Shown here in pieces: positions 46,001 through 53,808 of a stretch of 64,000 bases of DNA. This DNA comes from Rhodohalobacter barkolensis. Its GTDB lineage: Bacteria > Bacteroidota > Rhodothermia > Balneolales > Balneolaceae. Position 1 is the stretch's first letter. Every line of letters begins with the position of its first letter. The translations under genes and the position numbers were made by a program. The stretch lies in contig NZ_PISP01000001.1 of the NCBI RefSeq assembly GCF_002834295.1, forward strand, positions 1,054,001 through 1,118,000. Direction: 5' to 3'. The notes under the pieces were generated by a model. It searched no databases. It was not told the origin of the DNA and worked only from the letters and a program-made list of their open reading frames with translations.

Positions 46001-46443
46001 ACGTAAAAGATAATGTAGAGCGCCTGAACCTATATCGGAAATTGTCTGAAGCTTCAAGTATTGAACAAATTGAAGACTGGCAGGAAGAAGTTATAGACCG
46101 GTTTGGTAAGATGAATAAGACCGGAAATAACCTGGTTGAAGCTGCCAAAATAAAATTGATTGCGTCTAAAATGCTGTTGAAGAAAGTTACCATTCGGGCT
46201 GACAGAATGTGGCTGATGGGACCTAAAAATGATAGCAAACTGGGAGAACAGTTTTATGGGTCCGGCTTCTTCCAGAAGCTGCTTGGCAACATTCAAAGTA
46301 ATCAGTCGCACCCATATAAAGTGGTTCAAAAGAATGATACTGTTACACTTGTCATTCAGAATATCAAAGATGAAGAGCAAGCCATTGAGTATTTGAATTC
46401 GCTGCCGGAATTCACTGTAGATAAACAAAAGATTGAGGCGTGA
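43096..46443 (+). CDS. mfd: Transcription-repair coupling factor
   Basis: A 1115-residue Mfd that removes stalled RNA polymerase and recruits UvrA. In order: UvrB-like homology region (about 1-330), the CarD-like RNA polymerase interaction domain starting IGDFVVHVDYGIGKFAGF, the RecG-like motor with Walker A GDVGFGKTEIAVRA and DEEQRFGV, TATPIPRTLQ and QLRGRVGRSNR, and the C-terminal D7 domain. Length is normal (E. coli 1148). It is followed 3 nt later by the Sua5 gene. Confidence 0.97.
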   Translation: MINQIRSAVLSSIPVKEVIDKLSDRKRVLFKNFIGSSPLFSITEIQPETGTLLYITKDFERSAAIAADIEQISEINAYLFPPTRRKPYDSEKVVDMSVLVQRSEVLEKISSGEKGIIVASIDALVEKLVPADVFHESSIKLVKGNEISPDDLSQQLVDQGYTSTRFVDAPGEFAIRGGIFDVYPFSGEYPVRIEFFGDEIETIREFDPNSQRSIAFLNETRLVPNAGGNGMDTKESLLSYLPENSSIVVEDLDVLSGEVSDYFEKAEKIYSELDEDKYSAPELNFVTPDEWNTDISKRGMLLIGNFNKSVQHNLTVELDASPHPSFSGNFKLLREFITEQSSRGVQTYILADHENQKERFEELLGEPSDNFLYHVSTQTIHEGFILNSEKKAVLTDHQIFNRYHRPKIKRKRVRGGISFKELKDLNIGDFVVHVDYGIGKFAGFKKIEVRNTTQEAAVLRYKDDSTLYVNVSSLHKIQKYSGKEGKQPRVTKLGSGEWARKKATTKKKVKDIARDLIELYAKRKAQKAFAFNPDNSWQTEMEARFEYEETPDQLEAIHSVKADMESEQPMDRLICGDVGFGKTEIAVRAAFKSVMDQKQVAVLVPTTILADQHYKTFADRMKEFPIEIESLSRFRTAKEQKEIIKKLEAGKVDILIGTHRIVSKDVKFKNLGLLVIDEEQRFGVSVKEKLKEFRATVDVMTLTATPIPRTLQFSLMGARDLSIINTPPPNRQPVYTEIHSFSEELIRDAIIEETSRGGQVFIIHNRVKNIEQVAGMIHDLVPDIRVRFAHGQMKPSRLEKIIKDFYEHRFDVLISTNIVENGIDIANANTIIINNANQFGLSELHQLRGRVGRSNRKAFCYLITPPIQKLSPDARKRLTALEEFSDLGSGFNIAMRDLDIRGAGDILGAEQSGFISDVGFELYSKILDDAVKELKETEYKSMFKNEEVSIDYPETQVEFDLSAYLDKSYVKDNVERLNLYRKLSEASSIEQIEDWQEEVIDRFGKMNKTGNNLVEAAKIKLIASKMLLKKVTIRADRMWLMGPKNDSKLGEQFYGSGFFQKLLGNIQSNQSHPYKVVQKNDTVTLVIQNIKDEEQAIEYLNSLPEFTVDKQKIEA

Positions 46444-46446
46444 CAA

Positions 46447-47391
46447 ATGATTATTGATCTGCAAACCGCTGCCAACCTTATCAGTGAAGGTCATGTTGTC
46501 GCTTTCCCAACTGAAACGGTGTATGGATTGGGTGCAGATGCAAAGAATATTATGGCCATTAAAAAAACCTTCGAGCTAAAAGGCAGACCCTCTGATAACC
46601 CACTCATAGTGCATGTTTGCAGCGTCAATCAAGCTGAAGAAATCACTCAAAACTTACCCGATGACTTTTACAAGCTGGCTGAAAACTTCTGGCCCGGTCC
46701 GTTAAGCATCATTGTAGAAAAGAGTCAATCTGTACCGGATGCCGTAACAGCCGGATTGAATACTGTTGCAGTTCGTATGCCTGACCATCCTCTGGCTCTT
46801 AAACTCATTCAGCTAACCGGCCCGCTTACTGCTCCAAGTGCCAATAAAAGCGGTAAACCAAGTCCAACCAAACCGGACCATTTAGTTCAGGATTATGGTG
46901 ATTCTCTTCCAATATTAGATGGTGGGAATACAAGGATTGGTCTAGAATCCACAATCTTAAACTTAACTTCCGAGCAACCTGAAATTTTAAGACCGGGTGC
47001 CATTACTGCCCGGGAGATTGAAAACGTATTGAACCGGAAAGTTCAGGATTTCAGGGAAAGCCAAACAGACATTTCTAAACCTGCAAAAAGTCCGGGCGTT
47101 AAGTACACCCATTATAAACCCGAAGCAGAAGTGAATTGGTTTGATGAATTCCCTTTGATACCCAAAAATGACACAATTTATGTGGTTCACTCCAAAAATA
47201 ATTGGGAAAAATCTGACCAAATTTTTGCATATGAGGAGGATTTTAATGAGATGGCTAAAGATCTTTACGACATTTTCAGAATGGCTGATCATTTAAATTA
47301 TAGACGGGTATTAATAGAACAACTTCCTGAACCGGAACAACATAGCCTTTTAACTGCTTTAAATAATCGCATCTCAAAAGCGGTAGGTTAA
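46447..47391 (+). CDS. L-threonylcarbamoyladenylate synthase, Sua5 type
   Basis: A 314-residue two-domain protein. The YrdC/TsaC domain (about 1-200) has VVAFPTETVYGLGADA, FELKGRPSDNPLIVHV and the LTAPSANKSG segment that binds ATP and threonine. A C-terminal Sua5 domain follows (about 215-314, beginning after SPGVKYTHYKPEAEV). It makes threonylcarbamoyl-AMP from threonine, bicarbonate and ATP for the universal t6A37 tRNA modification. The C-terminal domain makes it the Sua5 rather than the short TsaC form. It lies 3 nt after mfd. Confidence 0.93.
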   Translation: MIIDLQTAANLISEGHVVAFPTETVYGLGADAKNIMAIKKTFELKGRPSDNPLIVHVCSVNQAEEITQNLPDDFYKLAENFWPGPLSIIVEKSQSVPDAVTAGLNTVAVRMPDHPLALKLIQLTGPLTAPSANKSGKPSPTKPDHLVQDYGDSLPILDGGNTRIGLESTILNLTSEQPEILRPGAITAREIENVLNRKVQDFRESQTDISKPAKSPGVKYTHYKPEAEVNWFDEFPLIPKNDTIYVVHSKNNWEKSDQIFAYEEDFNEMAKDLYDIFRMADHLNYRRVLIEQLPEPEQHSLLTALNNRISKAVG

Positions 47392-47547
47392 CTACCTACT
47401 TCTTGATCCGGTTTGTAGGGAAATCTACCTAATAAAAAAATTTTCAATTCGCGTAAACGATTTTTAGATCTTTTCATGTTAGTGGAGGTAACTGATTGAA
47501 AACAATTTTTCTTCAGAATTATAAACCCAACTAAAACAGCTAACACG

Positions 47548-49983
47548 ATGAAATTAAAAAATACGCTTAGGAAGTTTTTGCTGCTCGTTGCAGTTCCGCT
47601 TCTTACACTTACCCTAATGACCGCTTGTGGAGACGACGATGACGATCCGGTTACACCACCACCGTCTGACGAGTTAAATCTTGTTGAACTTGCACAAAGC
47701 GATGAAGACTTTAGCATCCTTGTGGATATAATTGTCGATCTCGGTTTAGAAGAAACTCTTGCCGAAAGCGATTTCACAGTATTTGCACCGACAAATGATG
47801 CATTTGAAGCTCTGCCAGATGGAGTACTCGATAATTTAACAGATGAGCAGAAACTTGATATTATACAGTTTCACGTAACTGAAGGATCTGTCCCATCAAG
47901 CGCACTCGATCCACAGCAAGACGTTACTATGTTAAATGAAGAGAGAACATTGGTTCAGTCAAGCGCTGCCGGTGTTGTTGTTAATGGTTCAAGTAATGTA
48001 GTAGAAGCTGACTTAGAAGCTACAAATGGTTACATACACGCCATTGATGAAGTGCTACTCCCAAGAGATGTGAGAGTTGCTCTTGAAATGCCAAGTTTAG
48101 TAGAAGTTGCAGAAGAAGCCGGAAATTTTGAAACCCTTCTGACACTTGCTGAGGATGCCGGTTTAACAACTACCCTTCAGTTTTTAGGCCCTTACACTGC
48201 ATTTGCTCCTAATGATGATGCATTTGCTAACTTAGGTGTAGACCCGGGAACTTTAACTACAGAACAGCTTCAGTTCATTCTTACTTACCATGTAATTTCT
48301 GGAGCTGAAATAGCTTCCGGAGATTTACAAGCTGAACAAACCGTTGCTTCTGCTGCCGAAGAGAATCTTTACATCACTTCTGGTGAAAATGGTGTATTTG
48401 TTAATGGTAGTTCAGAAGTAATTACACCTGACATTGACGATGCAACGAATGGTATCATTCACGTTGTTGACAGTGTTCTGTTACCCAATGCATTCCTTGA
48501 CATCACCGGAATTGCTCAGAAAAACTATGACCTGAGTACACTCGTAGGATTACTTGTTGATAATAATCTTGTAGAAACACTTCAGGGTGACGGACCTTTC
48601 ACCGTATTTGCACCTACCAATGATGCTTTTGAAGCTATTGAAGGCGTAGTTGCCGGATTAACTCCTGAAGAAGTTGTTGAGGTACTGACATACCATGTAT
48701 TAGCTGATAATGTTGAATCAGGTGATCTTGACGCTTCTCAAACAGTTCAAATGCTGAATGAGCAGGATGTAGATATCACTGTTGACGGAGATGTTGTAAC
48801 TATTGAAGATGCATCAGGCGGTACTGCCGAGGTTACTGTTGCCGACCAAATCGGTACAAACGGTGTAGTACACATTATAGATGCGGTTCTTATACCAAAT
48901 CTTGACGGTGGTAATGGAGGCGGTGGAGACCAAGCAGTAACCCTACCTGTTACCTTTGAAGATAGCAATGTAAATTATGACCTGGTTGATTTTGGTGGTA
49001 ATATTTCTGAAATCGTTGAAGACCCAACAGACGCCACAAATACAGTCGCTCAGTCAACCAAAGGCTCTGGTTCTGAAGTTTGGGCCGGTACAACCGTTGG
49101 TGGTGAAGTTGGATTTGAAAATCCAATTCCATTCACAGAGACTGAAACAACTATGAGTGTTCGAGTATGGTCTCCTACCGCAGGTACACCGATCAGACTA
49201 AAAGTTGAAGATGCAACAGATGGTGGAATCAGTGTAGAAACTGAAGTCAACACAACGGTAGCCCAAGAATGGGAAACTCTAGTTTTTGATTTCAGCAATG
49301 AAGCTACGGGAGCTCCTTTAAATCTTGCAAATGTTTACGACAAAGCATCCATCTTCTTTAACTTTGGTACATCCGGCAGTGATGAAGTTTATTACTGGGA
49401 TGACATTGAGTTTGGAGGAGAAGCTACCGGTGGTAACGGTGGCGGAGGCGGAGATATTACAGAACCTACATCACCCGCACCTACACCACCTGCCAGAAAT
49501 GAAGCGGACGTAATATCAATTTACAGTGATGCTTACACAGACATTGGCGTTACAACCTTTGAAACCGATTGGAGTGAAGGAACCGAAGTGGAAGATATTG
49601 AAATTGTATCCGGTGACTTTATCAAGCTGTATGATATAGGCAACTTTATCGGTATCCAGCTTGACGATTACATTGACCTGACTGACTTTACTCACATGCA
49701 TTTTGACTATTGGGTAGCCGATGAATCTGTTGATGCAGGTGCTGTATTCAATCCAAAATTATCCAACCATGCTAATCAAGATGGCGAAACTGGTGCTATT
49801 GGATCGGTTAATGAAGTTTCGACAACCGGCGAATGGGTTTCATTTGATGTGGCACTTGATGACTTTACAGATGAATTTGGGAACGGTGTGTTAGACAGAG
49901 ACAGTATCTATCAGATTGTCATGACCACATCAGGTACCGTAAATAATGTTTACATAGACAACCTCTACTTTTACAAAGAGTGA
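47548..49983 (+). CDS. Lipoprotein with three fasciclin domains and two C-terminal jelly-roll-like modules
   Basis: An 811-residue surface protein. It has a lipoprotein signal ending LMTAC (C27) followed by an acidic DDDDD tract. Three FAS1 domains follow, each with the TVFAPTNDAFEAL or AFAPNDDAF H1 motif and a closing H-x-[IV]-D-x-VLLP motif. After a glycine linker (GGNGGGGD) come two beta-rich modules of about 160 residues, separated by another glycine/proline-rich linker. Both resemble carbohydrate-binding jelly-rolls found on Bacteroidota glycan enzymes (ending YYWDDIEFG and VYIDNLYFYKE). No catalytic domain was recognised. The likely role is cell adhesion or glycan binding at the surface; this is inferred from domains. 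Confidence 0.8.
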   Translation: MKLKNTLRKFLLLVAVPLLTLTLMTACGDDDDDPVTPPPSDELNLVELAQSDEDFSILVDIIVDLGLEETLAESDFTVFAPTNDAFEALPDGVLDNLTDEQKLDIIQFHVTEGSVPSSALDPQQDVTMLNEERTLVQSSAAGVVVNGSSNVVEADLEATNGYIHAIDEVLLPRDVRVALEMPSLVEVAEEAGNFETLLTLAEDAGLTTTLQFLGPYTAFAPNDDAFANLGVDPGTLTTEQLQFILTYHVISGAEIASGDLQAEQTVASAAEENLYITSGENGVFVNGSSEVITPDIDDATNGIIHVVDSVLLPNAFLDITGIAQKNYDLSTLVGLLVDNNLVETLQGDGPFTVFAPTNDAFEAIEGVVAGLTPEEVVEVLTYHVLADNVESGDLDASQTVQMLNEQDVDITVDGDVVTIEDASGGTAEVTVADQIGTNGVVHIIDAVLIPNLDGGNGGGGDQAVTLPVTFEDSNVNYDLVDFGGNISEIVEDPTDATNTVAQSTKGSGSEVWAGTTVGGEVGFENPIPFTETETTMSVRVWSPTAGTPIRLKVEDATDGGISVETEVNTTVAQEWETLVFDFSNEATGAPLNLANVYDKASIFFNFGTSGSDEVYYWDDIEFGGEATGGNGGGGGDITEPTSPAPTPPARNEADVISIYSDAYTDIGVTTFETDWSEGTEVEDIEIVSGDFIKLYDIGNFIGIQLDDYIDLTDFTHMHFDYWVADESVDAGAVFNPKLSNHANQDGETGAIGSVNEVSTTGEWVSFDVALDDFTDEFGNGVLDRDSIYQIVMTTSGTVNNVYIDNLYFYKE

Positions 49984-50043
49984 GGTAGTTCTTGACGCAA
50001 CCATCGAAGTGATCTCACTTCCTATGGTATGTCTATAAACTTG

Positions 50044-50076
50044 AAAGGCGACTCAATTTATTGGGTCGCCTTTTTT
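50044..50076 (+). terminator. Intrinsic terminator after the fasciclin gene
   Basis: AAAGGCGAC (50044-50052) pairs with GTCGCCTTT (50065-50073), and a T-run follows (50071-50076). It lies between convergent genes and probably stops the rightward transcript. Confidence 0.85.
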
Positions 50077-50080
50077 ATTT

Positions 50081-51145
50081 CTACCACGTCCATCGATATA
50101 GCTTGGAACTCCTTTGTACCCAATGTGCTTTTCCGGGGTATTTGATTCTCATATCCACAAGCGGCCAGAACAGTTTTGAATAGATTCTGTCCGGTTTGAT
50201 GTACTCTGAAATGCCTTCGGCTTTCATTAGGTTGCCATTCAACGTTGCCAAAACATTTCCCTGAAAGCGTTGGTAAAATGGGCCACTGTCAATCAGCTGA
50301 TCCTTCTGCAAAACGGCTTCAAAACCCTCTCCTTTAAATTTCAGCCTGCGTGCGCTTTGCAGTCCAAAGAAGGTTAGTCCGTGCTCTTCAAGCTCAATTG
50401 AATCTAACGCCAGAACAGAGCCGTCCTGATCAATTAACCATGCTCTGTTATCCCACTCACCTTTCACGTTCATCACGTAGTAGATTAACGTAGATGTGTC
50501 AAAATGATACCTCCCCCAATACCACTCGTCAAAAGACTCCTTCATCGGTTCAGAACCAAAATTGTGATCGTGATAGCCTGTACCCTTAAACGAGATACTT
50601 TCCTGCTGAAGGGAACCAACTCTCAACTCTCCTGAAACTTCACATTTTGGGAATATCAAATTCCAAATATGTGTCTCTGAACTCTCTTGATTGAAATTTG
50701 AACTCCTGATTCCGGATCCTGATTTTGACGAAAATAGTAACTTCCCTGAAATACGTTCACTATTGGGAAGCGTTTGATTCAGCTCCAGAGTGTAGGAAAT
50801 CTCATCCCCTACTTGATGACCAGTGAAACTATTCTCTCCTACCCTTCCAAAAATCTCCTCTGAACTAAATTCAGCAAATTCAGGATCTGTTTCTTCAAAA
50901 CTGTAGAAGAGCGGTTTTCCGTCTTTGTATACCGAAATACTGATAGCCGGATAAAATTCTGCTGTATGATTAACCTCCTTCGACAATGCCTGAATGTATT
51001 TTTTTGAAAAGGGGTTACCTTCATAGAAAATCACTACAATACTGTAACCGTTATGGTCTATTGCATCAAAGTACCACCACTCATAAGATCCCGGAACCGA
51101 TTTTTTAGTTCTGATATCCTTAGTGTAATCTGAAATGATCTGCAT
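50081..51145 (-). CDS. CrtC-family carotenoid 1,2-hydratase
   Basis: A 354-residue protein matching the CrtC (hydroxyneurosporene synthase) pattern. The N-terminal SYEWWYFDAIDHNGYSIVVIF has the conserved E-W-W-Y, and the central FKGTGYHDHNFGSEPM...DEWYWGRY corresponds to the family's G-x-G-Y-H-D-x-N-x-G-x-E-P motif. CrtC adds water across the terminal double bond of an acyclic carotene to give a 1-hydroxy group. The related AttH-like lipocalin proteins are the alternative. A glycosyltransferase gene starts 59 nt away on the other strand, suggesting that the hydroxyl is then glycosylated. No other carotenoid gene is in the window. Confidence 0.75.
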   Translation of the reverse strand: MQIISDYTKDIRTKKSVPGSYEWWYFDAIDHNGYSIVVIFYEGNPFSKKYIQALSKEVNHTAEFYPAISISVYKDGKPLFYSFEETDPEFAEFSSEEIFGRVGENSFTGHQVGDEISYTLELNQTLPNSERISGKLLFSSKSGSGIRSSNFNQESSETHIWNLIFPKCEVSGELRVGSLQQESISFKGTGYHDHNFGSEPMKESFDEWYWGRYHFDTSTLIYYVMNVKGEWDNRAWLIDQDGSVLALDSIELEEHGLTFFGLQSARRLKFKGEGFEAVLQKDQLIDSGPFYQRFQGNVLATLNGNLMKAEGISEYIKPDRIYSKLFWPLVDMRIKYPGKAHWVQRSSKLYRWTW

Positions 51146-51204
51146 AAATCTCTATTTTCAAGAAAAACCTATAGCTGGCTATTACTAATATTATAAATGA
51201 ATCG

Positions 51205-52380
51205 ATGGATATATCCATTCTATTTTGGCTGCTGTCTGCGTCTCTGCTCTACCTGGTAGGTACGTCCATTATTCTCATCCGCAACAGAATTGAGCTTACA
51301 GAACTGCCACATGATACAGCCGAAAATTTAAACAGCAAAAAAATCTCTGTCTGCATTCCTGCCCGAAATGAAGAAAACAACATTGCAACACTTTTGAGTT
51401 CAGTTTTTAAACAAACCTACGTCAACTACAACGTGCATGTTTTAGATGACCGATCTACGGATCAAACCCCTCAAATTTTAGATGAATTTAGAAGCTTACA
51501 CCCCGACAGGCTTTATGTTCATCGCGGAACAACAAAACCGGATGACTGGCTTGGCAAACCGTGGGCTTGTCACCAGCTTGGTTCCCTGGCAGATGGAGAA
51601 ATACTTCTTTTCGTTGATGCAGATACAAAACTAGAATCAGATGCACTGGCCAAAATCAATCACACATTTGCACACTATCAACTTGATATGATTACAGTTT
51701 GGCCAAGGCAGATCTTGGGAAGTTTTTGGGAAAGAACCGTAATTCCACTTATCTATTTTGCGCTTCTTACTGTACTTCCTTCCATCTATGTATATCGAAA
51801 GCCCAGATGGATGCCACAATGGATTTACACCAATTTTAAAGATAAGTTTGCGGCTGCGAATGGCCAGTGTCTGGCATTTACAAAAGAGGCATATCACAAG
51901 ATCAATGGTCATCAGTCTGTTAAACAACAAATTGTTGAAGATGTACATCTGGCAAAAAAAATTAAAAGAGAAGGATTACAACTGCGAATGTTTACCGGAA
52001 TGGAAACCATTAGCTGCAGAATGTATAAGTCTGAGTCGGAAATGTTTGAGGGACTGCGTAAAAATTTCCTTGCGGGATTTGAAAATTCTTTACCGGTATT
52101 CATAATTGCAGCAGTTTTACATATCATCGTTTTTCTGCTTCCATTCTTTACACTTGCCTGGCAGTTGATTTCTTACAATCCGCCTATTCTTTTTCTTTCA
52201 TCTGCAGCAATCTCCATTATATTCATTCAGAGGATAATTATTTCCATTTGGTTTGGCTGGAATCCAATCTATACCTTTACGCACCCTATAGGTGTATTAT
52301 GGTTTCAAAGGCTGGGTTTTACAAAAATTCTCGATAAGATGACGGGCAGAAACGCGCTATGGAAAGGAAGAGAAATTTAA
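51205..52380 (+). CDS. Family 2 glycosyltransferase, possibly carotenoid-modifying
   Basis: A 391-residue inverting GT-A enzyme anchored by an N-terminal helix (about 4-24) and C-terminal helices (about 295-345). The GT2 features are SVCIPARNEENNIATLLSS, the HVLDDRSTDQT nucleotide-binding loop, the metal-binding LFVDADT and a general-base region VEDVHLAKKIKREG. The layout resembles CruC-like and hopanoid/carotenoid-associated transferases more than cell-wall GT2 enzymes. The divergent CrtC-family neighbour supports a carotenoid glycoside role, but the acceptor is inferred. Confidence 0.75.
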   Translation: MDISILFWLLSASLLYLVGTSIILIRNRIELTELPHDTAENLNSKKISVCIPARNEENNIATLLSSVFKQTYVNYNVHVLDDRSTDQTPQILDEFRSLHPDRLYVHRGTTKPDDWLGKPWACHQLGSLADGEILLFVDADTKLESDALAKINHTFAHYQLDMITVWPRQILGSFWERTVIPLIYFALLTVLPSIYVYRKPRWMPQWIYTNFKDKFAAANGQCLAFTKEAYHKINGHQSVKQQIVEDVHLAKKIKREGLQLRMFTGMETISCRMYKSESEMFEGLRKNFLAGFENSLPVFIIAAVLHIIVFLLPFFTLAWQLISYNPPILFLSSAAISIIFIQRIIISIWFGWNPIYTFTHPIGVLWFQRLGFTKILDKMTGRNALWKGREI

Positions 52381-52491
52381 TGGATACGAATAATACTCAT
52401 TCATAGTTTTTAACAACTTAGAAAGAATTTTCACACCTAAAGTTGTCGTACTATTTATTTTTATTCATCAAGTACGCTATATTGATAACAG

Positions 52492-53409
52492 ATGAAGGAA
52501 TGGATCAATAAATATATTAAGTATCTGAGGATAGAGAAGAACTCCTCTCCTCATACTTTGACCTCATATCGTACAGATTTAGAACAATTTTTATCCTTCT
52601 GCTCTTCACATTTTGACAAAACATTAGATGAGGTTGATATCCATCATATTGATCGATTAACGATCCGTTTATGGTTAGGAGCACTCAGTGAGGATGGAAT
52701 GGCAAGGAGTACAATTTCAAGAAAAGTAGCCTCAATTCGATCTTTTTTTAAATACAGTTTTGTTCGCGGTGCCATCCAAAAAAATCCCGCACATCTGTTA
52801 ATTGTACCGAAAAAAGAGAAAAAACTTCCCAAAACGGTTCAGGTAGAAGAAATTGAGCGAATGATGAATCTTGCCGAAACCGGCACACCCATTGGAAACC
52901 AAGACCGGGCGATACTTGAGCTTTTTTATGCAACAGGAATGCGGCTGAGTGAATTAACCGGTTTAAATATCAATCAACTGGATCTGAACGATAAACAGGT
53001 AACCGTAATTGGTAAAGGTAACAAACAGCGTATCATACCGTTAGGTAATCAAGCCATTCAAGCATGCAAACACCATCTTGAAACACGTAGCGAACTTTAT
53101 GGTAAAAGAACAGATTCTGACGCACGCAAAGCACTGTTTATAGCTCCCGGGGGACAACGTATGTATCCGCGCCGCACGCAATCTATCGTGAAAAATTATC
53201 TGACTAAAGTGAGTGAAGTCACGCAAAAAAGTCCACATGTTTTGAGACACAGTTTTGCTACTCATATGCTGGATGCCGGAGCTGATATCCGCATCATCAA
53301 AGAATTTTTAGGACATGCAGATTTATCTGCAACACAAATCTATACTCATACAAGTGTAGATCGTTTAAAAAAAGTATACAGTAAAGCCCACCCAAGGGCA
53401 GAAAAATAA
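52492..53409 (+). CDS. Tyrosine recombinase XerC/XerD
   Basis: A 305-residue tyrosine recombinase with complete catalytic residues: R151, K175, H249, R252, H275 and nucleophile Y284. It has an N-terminal SAM-like core-binding domain (about 1-90). The length and lack of extensions indicate the chromosomal XerC/XerD family that resolves dimer chromosomes at dif, rather than a phage integrase. XerC versus XerD cannot be decided. It lies 19 nt before hpf. Confidence 0.9.
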   Translation: MKEWINKYIKYLRIEKNSSPHTLTSYRTDLEQFLSFCSSHFDKTLDEVDIHHIDRLTIRLWLGALSEDGMARSTISRKVASIRSFFKYSFVRGAIQKNPAHLLIVPKKEKKLPKTVQVEEIERMMNLAETGTPIGNQDRAILELFYATGMRLSELTGLNINQLDLNDKQVTVIGKGNKQRIIPLGNQAIQACKHHLETRSELYGKRTDSDARKALFIAPGGQRMYPRRTQSIVKNYLTKVSEVTQKSPHVLRHSFATHMLDAGADIRIIKEFLGHADLSATQIYTHTSVDRLKKVYSKAHPRAEK

Positions 53410-53418
53410 ACCTTAATT

Positions 53419-53424
53419 GGAGGA
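53419..53424 (+). promoter_or_regulatory. Strong ribosome binding site of hpf
   Basis: GGAGGA lies 4 nt before the ATG at 53429. It decides the start: the longer frame from a TTG at 53417 would place the Shine-Dalgarno sequence inside the gene. Such a strong site is uncommon among the genes of this window. Confidence 0.7.
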
Positions 53425-53428
53425 ACTA

Positions 53429-53728
53429 ATGAAAACGACTTTCACAGCAAGACATTTTGAATGCAGCCAAGACTTAAAAGAGTTTAGTTTAAGCTCTGTA
53501 GAAAAACTAGAGCAATTTTTTGATAAAATTATTGTCTGCGATATCGTTCTTCAACCCGGACAGGATGACGATAACCCTGCGATTGCAGAATTAAATGTAA
53601 AGGTTCCAAAAACATTGATTAACGTAAAAGAGGAAGCTCCCTCCTATGAACAAGCTATTGGAACTGCAGTAGACACCGCTGTAAGACAGCTTCGAAAGTA
53701 TAAGTCGAAACATTTTGAACACTACTAA
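53429..53728 (+). CDS. hpf: Ribosome hibernation promoting factor, short form
   Basis: The start is the ATG at 53429 behind GGAGGA. The 99-residue product is the HPF/YfiA ribosome-binding domain alone: FTARHFECSQDLKEFSLSSVEKLEQFFDKI and a C-terminal AVDTAVRQLRKYKSKHF, typical of the family. It inactivates ribosomes in starved cells by binding the 30S decoding region, and the short form needs RMF or acts as a monomer. It sits between a Xer recombinase and hprK, with a strong terminator (53745-53784) after it. Confidence 0.9.
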   Translation: MKTTFTARHFECSQDLKEFSLSSVEKLEQFFDKIIVCDIVLQPGQDDDNPAIAELNVKVPKTLINVKEEAPSYEQAIGTAVDTAVRQLRKYKSKHFEHY

Positions 53729-53744
53729 TGAATCACTGCATTCA

Positions 53745-53784
53745 AAACCTGTTCTGAAAATTATATCAGAACAGGTTTATTTTT
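53745..53784 (+). terminator. Intrinsic terminator after hpf
   Basis: A perfect 13-bp stem, 53745-53757 with 53766-53778, encloses an 8-nt loop and is followed by TATTTTT. It separates the xer-hpf transcript from hprK, which must have its own promoter. Confidence 0.9.
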
Positions 53785-53808
53785 ATTCACACCCAAAAAG
53801 ACAATAAC

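Noticed and set aside
47386-47402. GTAGGT/ACCTAC palindrome spanning the Sua5 gene stop
   Set aside because: Short stem overlapping the stop codon and no T-run directly after it; not a convincing terminator.
52410-52444. ACAACTT/AAGTTGT inverted repeat before the Xer gene
   Set aside because: Arms are 20 nt apart and only seven pairs; likely to arise by chance in AT-rich sequence.
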